From the NCBI RefSeq assembly GCF_001650495.1, contig NZ_LWCS01000054.1, positions 124,001 to 188,000 of the forward strand: a stretch of DNA of 64,000 nt. Direction: 5' to 3'. Under the pieces are notes generated by a model. That model was given only the letters and a program-made list of their open reading frames with translations, made no database searches and was not told the DNA's origin. This DNA comes from Mycolicibacterium iranicum. Its GTDB lineage: Bacteria; Actinomycetota; Actinomycetes; Mycobacteriales; Mycobacteriaceae. The stretch's first letter is position 1, and each line of letters starts with the position of its first letter. Shown piece by piece: positions 7,976 through 16,298 of the stretch. The position numbers and the translations under genes were made by a program.

Positions 7976-7990
7976 GGTGCAAGGCCGCTC

Positions 7991-9283
7991 CTAGTGGAAC
8001 TGACCCTCTTCGGTCGAACCCGCGAGCGCGGTGGTCGACGAGGTGGGATCCACCGTGGTCGCGATCCGGTCGAAGTAACCGGCGCCGACCTCGCGCTGAT
8101 GCTTGGTGGCGGTGTAGCCACGCTCCTCAGCGGCGAACTCGCGCTCCTGCAGCTCGACGTAGGCGGTCATCTGGTTGCGGGCGTAGCCGTGGGCCAGATC
8201 GAACATCGAGTAGTTCAGGGCGTGGAAGCCGGCGAGGGTGATGAACTGGAACTTGAAGCCCATCGCGCCCAGTTCCTTCTGGAACTTGGCGATCGTCGCG
8301 TCGTCGAGGTGCTTGCGCCAGTTGAACGACGGCGAGCAGTTGTAGGCCAGCATCTGGTCCGGGAACTCGCTCTTGACGCCCTCGGCGAACTTCTTGGCCA
8401 GCTCGAGATCCGGGGTACCGGTCTCCATCCAGATCAGGTCCGAGTACGGCGCGTAGGCCTTGGCGCGCGCGATGCACGGCTCGAGACCGTTCTTCACGCG
8501 GTAGAAACCCTCGGCAGTGCGATCACCGGTGATGAACGGCTGATCGCGCTCGTCCACGTCGGAAGTGATGAGCGTGGCGGCCTCGGCGTCGGTGCGGGCG
8601 ATGACGACGGTGGGCACACCGGCGACGTCGGCCGCAAGACGGGCGGAGGTCAGGGTGCGGATGTGCTGCTGGGTCGGGATGAGCACCTTGCCACCGAGGT
8701 GGCCGCACTTCTTCTCCGACGCGAGCTGGTCTTCCCAGTGCGAGCCGGCGACACCGGCGGCGATCATGGCCTTCTGCAGTTCGTAGACGTTCAGCGCGCC
8801 ACCGAAGCCCGCTTCGCCGTCGGCGACGATCGGGGCGAGCCAGTTCTCGACGGAGGTGTCGCCCTCGACCTTGGCGATCTCGTCGGCGCGCAGTAGCGCG
8901 TTGTTGATCCGTCGGATGACCTGGGGCACGGAGTTGGCCGGGTACAGGCTCTGGTCGGGGTAGGTGTGTCCGGAGAGGTTGGCGTCACCGGCGACCTGCC
9001 AACCCGACAGGTAGATGGCCTTCAGGCCTGCGCGCACCTGCTGGACCGCCATATTGCCTGTGAGGGCACCGAGCGAGTTCACGAAGTCCATCTCGTGCAG
9101 CTGCTCCCACAGCACCTCGGCTCCGCGACGGGCCAGTGTGTGCTCCTCGACGACATGGCCCTGCAGGGCGACGACGTCGGCGGGGGTGTAGGTGCGGGTG
9201 ACGTCCTTCCAGCGGGGATTGTGGTCCCAGTCGTGCTGGATCTGCTCGGGGGACTTCGGCGTGCCCACGGTCGACTTCGTCAT
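7991..9283 (-). CDS. icl: Isocitrate lyase
   Basis: First enzyme of the glyoxylate shunt, splitting isocitrate into succinate and glyoxylate; mycobacterial enzymes also serve as methylisocitrate lyase. It is needed for growth on acetate and fatty acids. The 430-residue length suits the short ICL1 type. Visible motifs are SGWQVAGD at 93-100, the acidic metal site around PIVADGEAGF (151-160), and the catalytic KKCGHLGGK at 191-199 with C193. The start is the ATG at 9283 with GAAGGAG upstream; an in-frame start nine codons earlier lacks this. A candidate RamB site lies 176-195 bases upstream, and ramB is nearby. Confidence 0.97.
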   Translation of the reverse strand: MTKSTVGTPKSPEQIQHDWDHNPRWKDVTRTYTPADVVALQGHVVEEHTLARRGAEVLWEQLHEMDFVNSLGALTGNMAVQQVRAGLKAIYLSGWQVAGDANLSGHTYPDQSLYPANSVPQVIRRINNALLRADEIAKVEGDTSVENWLAPIVADGEAGFGGALNVYELQKAMIAAGVAGSHWEDQLASEKKCGHLGGKVLIPTQQHIRTLTSARLAADVAGVPTVVIARTDAEAATLITSDVDERDQPFITGDRTAEGFYRVKNGLEPCIARAKAYAPYSDLIWMETGTPDLELAKKFAEGVKSEFPDQMLAYNCSPSFNWRKHLDDATIAKFQKELGAMGFKFQFITLAGFHALNYSMFDLAHGYARNQMTAYVELQEREFAAEERGYTATKHQREVGAGYFDRIATTVDPTSSTTALAGSTEEGQFH

Positions 9284-9458
9284 GACGGCCTGCTCCTTCA
9301 TTCTGTGCAAAACGGTGGCGGCTCTGCTTCCAGCGGTGTCGCCAGCGTGTGTTGTTAACGCGCCGGCTGGTTCGCCGGCTTGCTAATCCGAGGATGCACC
9401 ACGCTATAACCGCAGGTCCACCAGTTTTGCATGCCAATTTTCGCCAATGACGTCCACC

Positions 9459-9478
9459 AATTTGCGAATCTTGCGAAG
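9459..9478. promoter_or_regulatory. Candidate RamB box upstream of icl
   Basis: AATTTGCGAATCTTGCGAAG holds two TTGCGAA half-sites 9 bases apart. RamB of Corynebacterium and Mycobacterium is known to bind AATTTGCAAA-like boxes in front of isocitrate lyase genes, and the same TTGCGAA core occurs as a dyad in front of ramB here (10436-10455). The rest of the 283-base icl upstream region holds a perfect 14-bp palindrome, CTACTCGCGAGTAG, at 9507-9520. Confidence 0.65.
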
Positions 9479-9535
9479 AGCTGGCCTGACTGAAACGGTT
9501 CAGAATCTACTCGCGAGTAGCGAATATCCGCAGGT

Positions 9536-9551
9536 CAGTACGCCCGTACTG
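9536..9551 (-). terminator. Small hairpin after the thioesterase gene
   Basis: CAGTAC at 9536-9541 and GTACTG at 9546-9551 form a perfect 6-bp stem with a 4-base loop. It lies 15 bases past the stop of the Rv0466-like gene. Position suggests a weak terminator; there is no clear T-tract. Confidence 0.4.
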
Positions 9552-9566
9552 TTTAGGTGGAGCGAT

Positions 9567-10415
9567 TCAGAGCGCGAAGATGGATGCGACCGCTTTGACG
9601 TCCTCGCCGACCACATATGTGAGCGTTGTAACAGCGCGGTTGCTGAGCTCCTCGCCGAATTTGTCGGTGGAGCCGGCCGGATAGACGTGACGGATGATCT
9701 CCAGTTTGTCCCCGAGCGCCACCGGCAGGTCGTGCTCGATGGTCACGCGCAGCGGGGCTCGCATCAGTTCGGGTTGCGACCCGAGATAATCCTCGACCAC
9801 GCTCCAGTACACGGAGTTGTTCATGTGGTCGAAGATGTCGATATCGCTGACGCGGACCGGGAACTGACGGACATCTTCGGCATCTGCGCGGCCGCCCGGC
9901 TTCAGATAGGCCTTCCATCGCAAGCGGCTCTCGCTGGTCGTTCGTCGCAGGCCCTCGATGAAATCGTCGGAGATGCGCGCGGGCCCCTGAGTTTCCCTGT
10001 TGATGTTGATCCAGAAGGCCTCGGATTCGACGAGGCCACCCTTGCGCCCCTCTATCCGCACCCGCATCTCGCACCACCGGTTCGAGGTACCCGAGCACCA
10101 GCGCCGCAGCCGCAGGATGTCCTTGAAGACGATGGGCTCGATCATGTCGATCATGGTCCGGCGCACGATCCACAGCGGATGGGTCTCCTCGTAGCCCATC
10201 TCACGCAACTGATCGGTGCCGATGTCCTGGATGTGCCGGGTGGCCGCGTCGAACTTGAGCCTGCCTTCGCGGTCGACGTCGGCGACCCGCAGCGGCCACT
10301 GGATGTCGAAGACGTCCGGGTGTCCTTCGGGGACGGGCATCAACGTCTTCGACAGCCCGGTGCCAGACCTGTTACCGGACACGTCCTTGGTGCTCACGGA
10401 CTCTGATCCTGCCAC
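9567..10415 (-). CDS. Acyl-ACP thioesterase-like hotdog protein (Rv0466-like)
   Basis: A 282-residue protein with two hotdog domains. The first is around 35-165 (FDIQWPLRVADVDREGRLKF, EMGYEETHPLWIVRRT). The second starts near 180 with QFPVRVSDIDIFDHMNNSVY, where the D-x-x-x-H-x-N pattern typical of acyl-ACP/acyl-CoA thioesterases is visible. It probably releases fatty acids from ACP or CoA in the cytosol; its chain length is unknown. The start is GTG at 10415, with a second GTG at 10397 also possible. It lies between icl and the divergent ramB, as in M. tuberculosis. Confidence 0.85.
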   Translation of the reverse strand: MAGSESVSTKDVSGNRSGTGLSKTLMPVPEGHPDVFDIQWPLRVADVDREGRLKFDAATRHIQDIGTDQLREMGYEETHPLWIVRRTMIDMIEPIVFKDILRLRRWCSGTSNRWCEMRVRIEGRKGGLVESEAFWININRETQGPARISDDFIEGLRRTTSESRLRWKAYLKPGGRADAEDVRQFPVRVSDIDIFDHMNNSVYWSVVEDYLGSQPELMRAPLRVTIEHDLPVALGDKLEIIRHVYPAGSTDKFGEELSNRAVTTLTYVVGEDVKAVASIFAL

Positions 10416-10435
10416 AGCACCGATGCTGCCAAGCC

Positions 10436-10455
10436 TGCGAAGTGCGTGCTTCGCA
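10436..10455. promoter_or_regulatory. Candidate RamB autoregulatory dyad
   Basis: TGCGAAG at 10436-10442 and CTTCGCA at 10449-10455 form a perfect inverted repeat with a 6-base spacer. It lies in the gap between the Rv0466-like gene and ramB, 26 bases before the ramB start. The half-site equals the direct-repeat half-sites in front of icl. Autoregulation of ramB is known in M. tuberculosis and C. glutamicum. Confidence 0.65.
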
Positions 10456-10480
10456 ACCCTTCACAACACTGTCTAGGCTG

Positions 10481-11926
10481 ATGTCCGTGGCCAAAACCTT
10501 CGTCGGAGCACGCGTGCGGCAGCTTCGCAACGAGCGCGGGTTCAGTCAGGCCGCACTCGCCCAGATGCTGGAGATCTCCCCCAGTTACCTCAACCAGATC
10601 GAGCACGACGTTCGTCCGCTGACGGTGGCGGTGCTGCTCCGCATCACCGAGGTGTTCGGCGTGGACGCGACGTTCTTCGCCTCACAGGACGACACCCGCC
10701 TGATCGCCGAGCTGCGCGAGGTCATCATGGACCGCGACCTCGACGTCGACATCGATCCCGCCGAAGTCGCCGACATGGTCGGCGCACATCCCGCGCTGGC
10801 ACGCGCCATGGTCAACCTGCACCGTCGATATCAGCTCACCACCACACAGCTGGCCGCCGCCACCGAAGACCGGTTCAACGTCGGGAGCGGCACCGGAACG
10901 GGCTCGATCTCGATGCCGCACGAGGAAGTTCGCGACTACTTCTATCAGCGCCAGAACTACCTGCACGATCTCGACACCGCGGCCGAGGAACTCACCGCCG
11001 ACATGCGGGTCCACCGCGGCGAACTGGCGAGCGACCTGACCGACCGGTTGCGATTCGTCCACGGCGTCACCGTCATCCGCAGCGTCGATCTCGGCTCATC
11101 ACATCCGCAAGGAGTACTGCACCGCTACGACCCCGCGACGAAACGCTTGGAGATCGGTGCACACATGTCCTCCGGCCAGCGGGTGTTCCGGATGGCGTCG
11201 GAACTGGCGTACCTCGAATGCGGGGACCTGATCGACCGACTCGTCGAAGAAGGGCATTTCACCAGTGAGGAGTCCAGGAAGCTGGCGCGGATGGGCCTGG
11301 CCAACTACTTCGCCGCCGCGACGGTGCTGCCCTACGGACAGTTCCACTCCGTGGCAGAGCAGTTCCGCTACGACATCGAGCGGCTGTCCGCCTACTACGC
11401 CGTGAGCTATGAGACCATCTGCCACCGGCTCTCAACGCTGCAGCGGCCCTCGATGCGAGGTGTCCCGTTCTCGTTCGTCCGGGTCGACAGGGCCGGGAAC
11501 ATGTCGAAACGCCAGTCCGCCACGGGTTTTCACTTCTCGTCCAGCGGCGGCACCTGTCCGCTGTGGAACGTCTACGAGACCTTCGCCAATCCCGGCAAGA
11601 TCCTGGTGCAGATCGCGGAGATGCCGGACGGTCGCCATTACATGTGGGTGGCGCGGACAGTGGAGCGGCGTGCCGCGCGCTATGGTCAGCCGGGTAAGAC
11701 GTTCGCGATCGGCCTCGGCTGCGAATTGCGTCACGCGCAGCGGCTGGTCTATTCGGAAGGCCTGGTGACCGGTGATCCCAACGTGCCAGCGACGCCGATC
11801 GGCGCCGGCTGCCGGGTGTGCGAGCGTGACAACTGTCCGCAGCGGGCGTTCCCCGCGCTGGGGCGCGCACTCGACGTCGACGAGCACCGCTCGACGGTGT
11901 CGCCCTACCTGGTGAGGCAGTCATGA
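10481..11926 (+). CDS. ramB: Regulator of acetate/glyoxylate metabolism RamB
   Basis: A 481-residue transcription factor. An XRE helix-turn-helix lies at about 10-60 (RNERGFSQAALAQMLEISPS), a middle IrrE/ImmA-like domain follows, and the C-terminal short-chain-fatty-acyl regulator domain has a cysteine cluster, CRVCERDNC, near residue 447. In the middle domain the zinc-protease HExxH is replaced (MASELAYLEC), so it should sense rather than cut. RamB homologues repress isocitrate lyase and other acetate genes. The start at 10481 is preferred over an in-frame ATG at 10442, which lies inside the operator dyad. It is coupled by ATGA to the next gene. Confidence 0.93.
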   Translation: MSVAKTFVGARVRQLRNERGFSQAALAQMLEISPSYLNQIEHDVRPLTVAVLLRITEVFGVDATFFASQDDTRLIAELREVIMDRDLDVDIDPAEVADMVGAHPALARAMVNLHRRYQLTTTQLAAATEDRFNVGSGTGTGSISMPHEEVRDYFYQRQNYLHDLDTAAEELTADMRVHRGELASDLTDRLRFVHGVTVIRSVDLGSSHPQGVLHRYDPATKRLEIGAHMSSGQRVFRMASELAYLECGDLIDRLVEEGHFTSEESRKLARMGLANYFAAATVLPYGQFHSVAEQFRYDIERLSAYYAVSYETICHRLSTLQRPSMRGVPFSFVRVDRAGNMSKRQSATGFHFSSSGGTCPLWNVYETFANPGKILVQIAEMPDGRHYMWVARTVERRAARYGQPGKTFAIGLGCELRHAQRLVYSEGLVTGDPNVPATPIGAGCRVCERDNCPQRAFPALGRALDVDEHRSTVSPYLVRQS

Positions 11927-12465
11927 CAAGCCCCGCACGCATACCGCCCGGCGGTTTCAAGGACCTCGGACCCCTCAACTGGGCGATCGCGAAGATGGGC
12001 GCACGGGGCATCCGCCGGCCCCGCTTCAGCCTGATGAACGTGCTCGGCAGGCACAGAGGCCTGTTCCTGGTGTGGCTGCCACTGTCGGGCTATCTGCTGT
12101 ATGCGGGCAAGCTGTCCCGCCGTGACGCCGAGGTGGTGATCCTGCGTGTCGGGCACTTGCGTGGTTGCGAGTACGAGCTTCAGCAGCACCGCAGGCTCGC
12201 GCGATCGCGCGGCCTGGACAAGCAGACCCAGGCCAGGATCTTCGCCGGACCCGACGCCGAAGGCCTGACCGACCGGGAGCAGATCCTGATCACCGCGACC
12301 GACGAGTTCGTCGTCACCCGCGGCGTCTCATCCGAGACGTGGCAGCAGCTGGCCGGGCATTTCACCAAGCCGCAGCTGATCGAATTCTGTTTGCTTGCAT
12401 CGCAATACGATGGCCTGGCGGCGACGATATCGACGCTGCAGGTACCGCTGGATTTCCCGGACTGA
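11923..12465 (+). CDS. Carboxymuconolactone decarboxylase/AhpD-fold protein (Rv0464c-like)
   Basis: A 180-residue protein with the AhpD-like fold: YAGKLSRRDAEVVILRVGHL at about 66-85 leads into GCEYELQQH (87-95). Classic AhpD proteins have a CxxC pair, but here only one cysteine precedes the conserved histidine, so peroxidase activity of the AhpD type is doubtful. The N-terminal 30 residues are family-specific. Its ATG overlaps the ramB stop (ATGA), so it is the second gene of the ramB operon, as in M. tuberculosis. The substrate is unknown; a lactone or thiol-redox role are both possible. Confidence 0.82.
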   Translation: MTSPARIPPGGFKDLGPLNWAIAKMGARGIRRPRFSLMNVLGRHRGLFLVWLPLSGYLLYAGKLSRRDAEVVILRVGHLRGCEYELQQHRRLARSRGLDKQTQARIFAGPDAEGLTDREQILITATDEFVVTRGVSSETWQQLAGHFTKPQLIEFCLLASQYDGLAATISTLQVPLDFPD

Positions 12466-12531
12466 CAGCGGCGGCGGCACCGCCGTGACACAGCCGACCG
12501 CAGGTGTAAACCCTGCCGCTACCATTCGTTC

Positions 12532-13500
12532 ATGCTTTCCAACCCGTGGCGCCATCCACCGGGCGTCCCCCGCTGCGAGCCGCCGCGCGCCGAGGGTACG
12601 TTCTTCCTCCCAGGCGGGCGACGCCTCGGCTACGCCGAGTTCGGCGATCCGACCGGTCCCGTCGTGCTCTGGTTCCACGGCACCCCGGGCGGTCGCAGGC
12701 AGCTCCCGATCGTCGGGCGGCGCGCCGCCGAGAAACTCGGGCTGCGGGTCGTTCTGGTCGAGCGTGCCGGGGCGGGGCTCAGCGATGCCCACCGCTACGA
12801 GCGGATCGGCGACTGGGCCACCGACATGGCCCATGTTGCCGACGTGCTCGGTGCCGACAAGCTCGGCGTCGTCGGGTTGTCCGGCGGCGGACCGTACGCG
12901 CTGTCGTGCGCCGGGATGCCCGCGCTCAAGGACCGCGTCGCCGCCGTCGCCGTGCTCGGCGGCGTCACACCATCGGTAGGACCCGATGCCACGTGCAGCG
13001 GCGCAATCGCGTTGGCCCGCAAGATGTCGGCCGTGACCTCGACGCTGCGTCGCCCGTTCGCTGCGGTGACCGCGGGCATGCTCACCCCGGTGATCCCGCT
13101 CGCACATCTCGCGTACTCGGGTCTCGCCGCCGCGATGCCCGACGGCGACAAGCGTGTCTTCGCCAACCCCGAGATCGAGGCGATGTTCATCGACGACATC
13201 GTTCACGTCGCCAACGGGCGATTCCAGGCTCTGCTCGACGACGCCCGACTGTTCGGCGTCGACTGGGGTTTCCGGCTCGCCGACGTCAAGGTCCCGGTGC
13301 GGTGGTGGCACGGCGACGCCGACTCGATCATCGGCCTGGCTGACGCGCAGGCGGCTGCCGAGCATCTGCCCGACGTCGACCTGCTGCTGATGCCCGACGA
13401 GAGCCACCTCGGCGGTTTCGCGAAAGCCGACGACGTGCTCTCGTTCCTGGCGCAGCATCTGCTGCACAGTACGAAAAACAATGTTCACCAACAGCTTTGA
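12532..13500 (+). CDS. Alpha/beta hydrolase
   Basis: A 322-residue hydrolase with all catalytic landmarks. HGTPGG at 49-54 gives the oxyanion hole, the nucleophile elbow GLSGGGP at 115-121 has S117, the acid lies in WWHGDAD near 262-268, and the histidine lies in DESHLGG near 285-291. A lid domain lies between the nucleophile and the acid. The substrate is unknown; esterase, lactonase or epoxide-hydrolase-like activities all share this fold. It starts 66 bases after the Rv0464c-like gene in the same direction and converges on the diguanylate cyclase gene 6 bases away. No signal peptide is seen. Confidence 0.85.
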   Translation: MLSNPWRHPPGVPRCEPPRAEGTFFLPGGRRLGYAEFGDPTGPVVLWFHGTPGGRRQLPIVGRRAAEKLGLRVVLVERAGAGLSDAHRYERIGDWATDMAHVADVLGADKLGVVGLSGGGPYALSCAGMPALKDRVAAVAVLGGVTPSVGPDATCSGAIALARKMSAVTSTLRRPFAAVTAGMLTPVIPLAHLAYSGLAAAMPDGDKRVFANPEIEAMFIDDIVHVANGRFQALLDDARLFGVDWGFRLADVKVPVRWWHGDADSIIGLADAQAAAEHLPDVDLLLMPDESHLGGFAKADDVLSFLAQHLLHSTKNNVHQQL

Positions 13501-13506
13501 CGGGTT

Positions 13507-14598
13507 CTAAGCCACCGCTCGGGTAGCCACGACCCGATCCCCACCCGACGCCTTGGCTCGGTACATCGCGGCGTCCGCTGCGTCGATCACGTCCATCAGA
13601 TCAGGACCTGCGCAGGTGCTGGTTGCCAACCCGATACTGACTGTCACCGTCGGCTGGGCGGGCGCCGCGATGGCCGCCCGGATCCGTTCGGCCAGCAACC
13701 CGATCTCACGTTCCGGCAACCGGTCCACGACCAGAAATTCCTCACCACCCCAACGGATGACGACGGTGTCATCGCGGACGCTCTCCTTGATCCGGCGCGC
13801 CGTGCGGATCAGCACCTCGTCGCCGACCGCATGCCCCAGGGTGTCGTTGACTCCTTTGAAGCCGTCGATGTCCATCATCAGGGCGCACAGCGTCGTGTCG
13901 GCGGGAGCGCGTTCGGTGAGCCGCTGCACCGACACCGCCAGACCGCGCCGGTTGGTCAATTCGGTCAGCGGATCGGTCAGCGACTGCTTGGAACTGCCCT
14001 GCAGCAACCAGAACCCGAACTGCAGGGCGGGCAGGATGCAGACGGTGACCACCAGCGCGATGACGGCACGGGACACCCCGACCTGGAACCCGTAACCGGG
14101 GTAGGCGCCGGCCAGCCACACCGCAATGCCGGCCACGGCGACCGCGCTCCACGCGATGTGGAACAGATGCAGTCGCGGACCGTGGAAGAAGACCACGTAC
14201 CCACCCGCGCACAGGAGCAGCGGGATTCCCGACATCGCGAAGTTGGGGTCGCCGAACATCAGCGCCGACAGCGTGATGAGCACGTCGACATACACCAGCA
14301 GCGCCGCGGACTCCCTAACCGTCGGCCACGGCAGCAGCGCCCAGCGCAGCGCCCACGCCAGCGAGCCAATTCCCGTGACAGCCCACCCGATGCGGAACAA
14401 CATGCCATCGGCGCCGGGCGGAAACACGACGTTGACCAGGGAAAGTGCGCCCATTACGGCGCCGATACCGGCGATCAACCAGCGCAGGACCTTCAGCAAG
14501 CCACGGGTGCGCAGGAAGTCGATGCGCCACTGGTACTCGTCACGCTGATTCCACCACTGCCGCAGCAACAAGCCGATACCCGCGGTTCCGTCCCCCAC
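13507..14598 (-). CDS. Membrane diguanylate cyclase (GGDEF)
   Basis: A 363-residue protein that should make cyclic di-GMP. The N-terminal half has about six hydrophobic segments (for example LIAGIGAVMGALSLVNVVF and AVIALVVTVCILPALQFGFW), and the GGDEF domain follows after DPLTELTNRRG. The active loop is GGEEF at 284-288, a functional variant. The inhibitory I-site normally reads RxxD five residues before the loop, but here the aligned residues are RDDT, so product inhibition is probably absent. The frame continues far upstream, but the GTG at 14598 is chosen because residues before it are arginine-rich nonsense overlapping the Rv0463-like gene. It is not part of the M. tuberculosis gene order. 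Confidence 0.88.
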   Translation of the reverse strand: MGDGTAGIGLLLRQWWNQRDEYQWRIDFLRTRGLLKVLRWLIAGIGAVMGALSLVNVVFPPGADGMLFRIGWAVTGIGSLAWALRWALLPWPTVRESAALLVYVDVLITLSALMFGDPNFAMSGIPLLLCAGGYVVFFHGPRLHLFHIAWSAVAVAGIAVWLAGAYPGYGFQVGVSRAVIALVVTVCILPALQFGFWLLQGSSKQSLTDPLTELTNRRGLAVSVQRLTERAPADTTLCALMMDIDGFKGVNDTLGHAVGDEVLIRTARRIKESVRDDTVVIRWGGEEFLVVDRLPEREIGLLAERIRAAIAAPAQPTVTVSIGLATSTCAGPDLMDVIDAADAAMYRAKASGGDRVVATRAVA

Positions 14599-14612
14599 CG
14601 GGCCATTCTGTC

Positions 14613-14891
14613 CTAGAGGTAGGTAACCCCGAGCACAATCACCGACAACAGCACGGGGGTGATCGGCAACCCCCACAGGAACGCCGCCCAGGCCTCGGAC
14701 TCCGGCGTCTTCTGCCGCCATTTGTACCGCCCGGCGAACGCGGCCGCGGCCCCGACGGCGAAGGACACCGCGGCCACGACGAGCACCCAGGTGGAGACGC
14801 TCTCCGAAGCGATCGCAAACGAGATCGCGGCCAGCCACAACATGTGGCCGACGATCAATCCGCCGACACCGGCGACCCAGATCGATCTCAA
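14613..14891 (-). CDS. Small membrane protein (Rv0463-like)
   Basis: A 92-residue integral membrane protein with three hydrophobic segments at about 5-27, 34-53 and 68-90, joined by a basic loop (GRYKWRQKTPESEAW). It follows lpdC directly: the lpdC TAG at 14892-14894 is followed at once by a TTG start. That TTG is the only start that keeps the first segment whole. Position and size match Rv0463. Function is unknown. Confidence 0.75.
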   Translation of the reverse strand: MRSIWVAGVGGLIVGHMLWLAAISFAIASESVSTWVLVVAAVSFAVGAAAAFAGRYKWRQKTPESEAWAAFLWGLPITPVLLSVIVLGVTYL

Positions 14892-16292
14892 CTAGAAATT
14901 GATCATGTGGCCGACCAGGCCGTGGAAGCACTCCTGCATCGCCTCCGACAGGGTCGGGTGGGTGTGGACGTTGCGCGCCAGCTCGTTGGCGGTGAGGTCC
15001 CACTTCTGCGCCAAGGTCAGCTCGGGCAGGAGTTCGGCGACGTCGGGGCCGATGAGGTGGCCGCCGAGCAGTTCGAGGTGCTTCTTGTCGGCGATCAGCT
15101 TCACGAAGCCGGTCGGATCGCCGAGACCGTGCGCCTTGCCATTGGCGGTGAACGGGAACTTCGAGACGACGACGTCGTAGCCCTCGTCCTTCGCCTGTTC
15201 TTCGGTGAGCCCGAAGCTCGCGACTTGCGGCTGACAGAACGTGGCGCGCGGCATCATGCGGTAGTCGCCGAGCGCCAACGTGTCGGCGCCGGCGATGGTC
15301 TCGGCGGCAACGACGCCCATCGCCTCGGCGACATGCGCGAGCTGCAGCTTCGCGGTGACATCACCGATCGCGTAGATGTGCGCGACATTGGTACGCATGT
15401 AGTCGTCGATGCCGATGGCCTTGCGGTCGGTCAGCTCCACCCCCGCGGCCTCCAACCCGATGCCCTCGACGTTGGGTGCGAAGCCGATGGCCTGCATGAC
15501 CTTGTCGGCCTTGAGTTCTTCGGTCTTGTCGTTCTTGCTGACCTTGACATACACGGACCCGTCGGCGCCTTCATCACGGATCGACTCGACCTTGGTGCCG
15601 GTCAGGATCTTGACGCCCAGCTTCTTGTACTGCTTCTCGATCTCCTTGGAGACCTCGGCGTCCTCGTTGGGCAGCGCGCGGGGCAGGAACTCGACGATCG
15701 TGACGTCGACCCCATAGTTGGACAGGACGTAGGCGAACTCCATCCCGATGGCCCCGGCGCCGGCGATGATGATCGAGCCCGGGAGCTCGCGGGTCATGAT
15801 CTGATCCTCATAGGTGACGACGTTCTCGCTCAACGACGTGCCCGGCACCAGACGGGTGCTCGACCCGGTCGCGATGATCGCATTGTCGAAGGTCAGCTCC
15901 TCGGTGCCGCCCTCGTTGAGGTCGACCGTCATCGCCTTGGCCCCGGTGAACTTGCCCCGCCCGTGGATCTCGGTGATCTTGTTCTTCTTCATGAGGAAGT
16001 GCACACCGGCCACCCGGCCGTCGGCGACCTTGCGGCTGCGATCGAAAGCGGCTCCGTAGTCGAAGCTGGCCTCCCCGCTGATGCCGAATGTCTTGGCCTC
16101 CTTGCGGAAGATGTGCGCGAGCTCGGCATTGCGCAGCAACGCCTTCGACGGGATGCACCCGACGTTGAGGCACACACCGCCCCAGTACTTGGGTTCTACG
16201 ATGGCGGTGCTCAGCCCGAGCTGGGCGGCGCGAATGGCCGCGACGTATCCGCCGGGGCCGGCTCCGAGAACGACGACGTCATAGTGGGTCAC
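14892..16292 (-). CDS. lpdC: Dihydrolipoamide dehydrogenase LpdC
   Basis: FAD enzyme (E3) that reoxidises dihydrolipoamide with NAD in the pyruvate, 2-oxoglutarate and branched-chain dehydrogenase complexes; in M. tuberculosis it also feeds the DlaT/AhpD peroxidase system. The 466-residue protein has FAD motif GAGPGG at 10-15, redox cysteines C41 and C46 in GGVCLNVGCIPSK, NAD motif GAGAIGMEFA near 177-186, and the active-site pair H445/E450 in HPTLSEAMQE. The start is GTG at 16292. It lies only six bases behind the last gene of an ABC importer operon, so its usual upstream promoter space is missing. Confidence 0.97.
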   Translation of the reverse strand: MTHYDVVVLGAGPGGYVAAIRAAQLGLSTAIVEPKYWGGVCLNVGCIPSKALLRNAELAHIFRKEAKTFGISGEASFDYGAAFDRSRKVADGRVAGVHFLMKKNKITEIHGRGKFTGAKAMTVDLNEGGTEELTFDNAIIATGSSTRLVPGTSLSENVVTYEDQIMTRELPGSIIIAGAGAIGMEFAYVLSNYGVDVTIVEFLPRALPNEDAEVSKEIEKQYKKLGVKILTGTKVESIRDEGADGSVYVKVSKNDKTEELKADKVMQAIGFAPNVEGIGLEAAGVELTDRKAIGIDDYMRTNVAHIYAIGDVTAKLQLAHVAEAMGVVAAETIAGADTLALGDYRMMPRATFCQPQVASFGLTEEQAKDEGYDVVVSKFPFTANGKAHGLGDPTGFVKLIADKKHLELLGGHLIGPDVAELLPELTLAQKWDLTANELARNVHTHPTLSEAMQECFHGLVGHMINF

Positions 16293-16298
16293 GACTAC

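Noticed and set aside
10681..11425. Metalloprotease activity for RamB
   Set aside because: The middle domain resembles IrrE/ImmA, but the zinc-binding HExxH is missing, so protease activity is not claimed.
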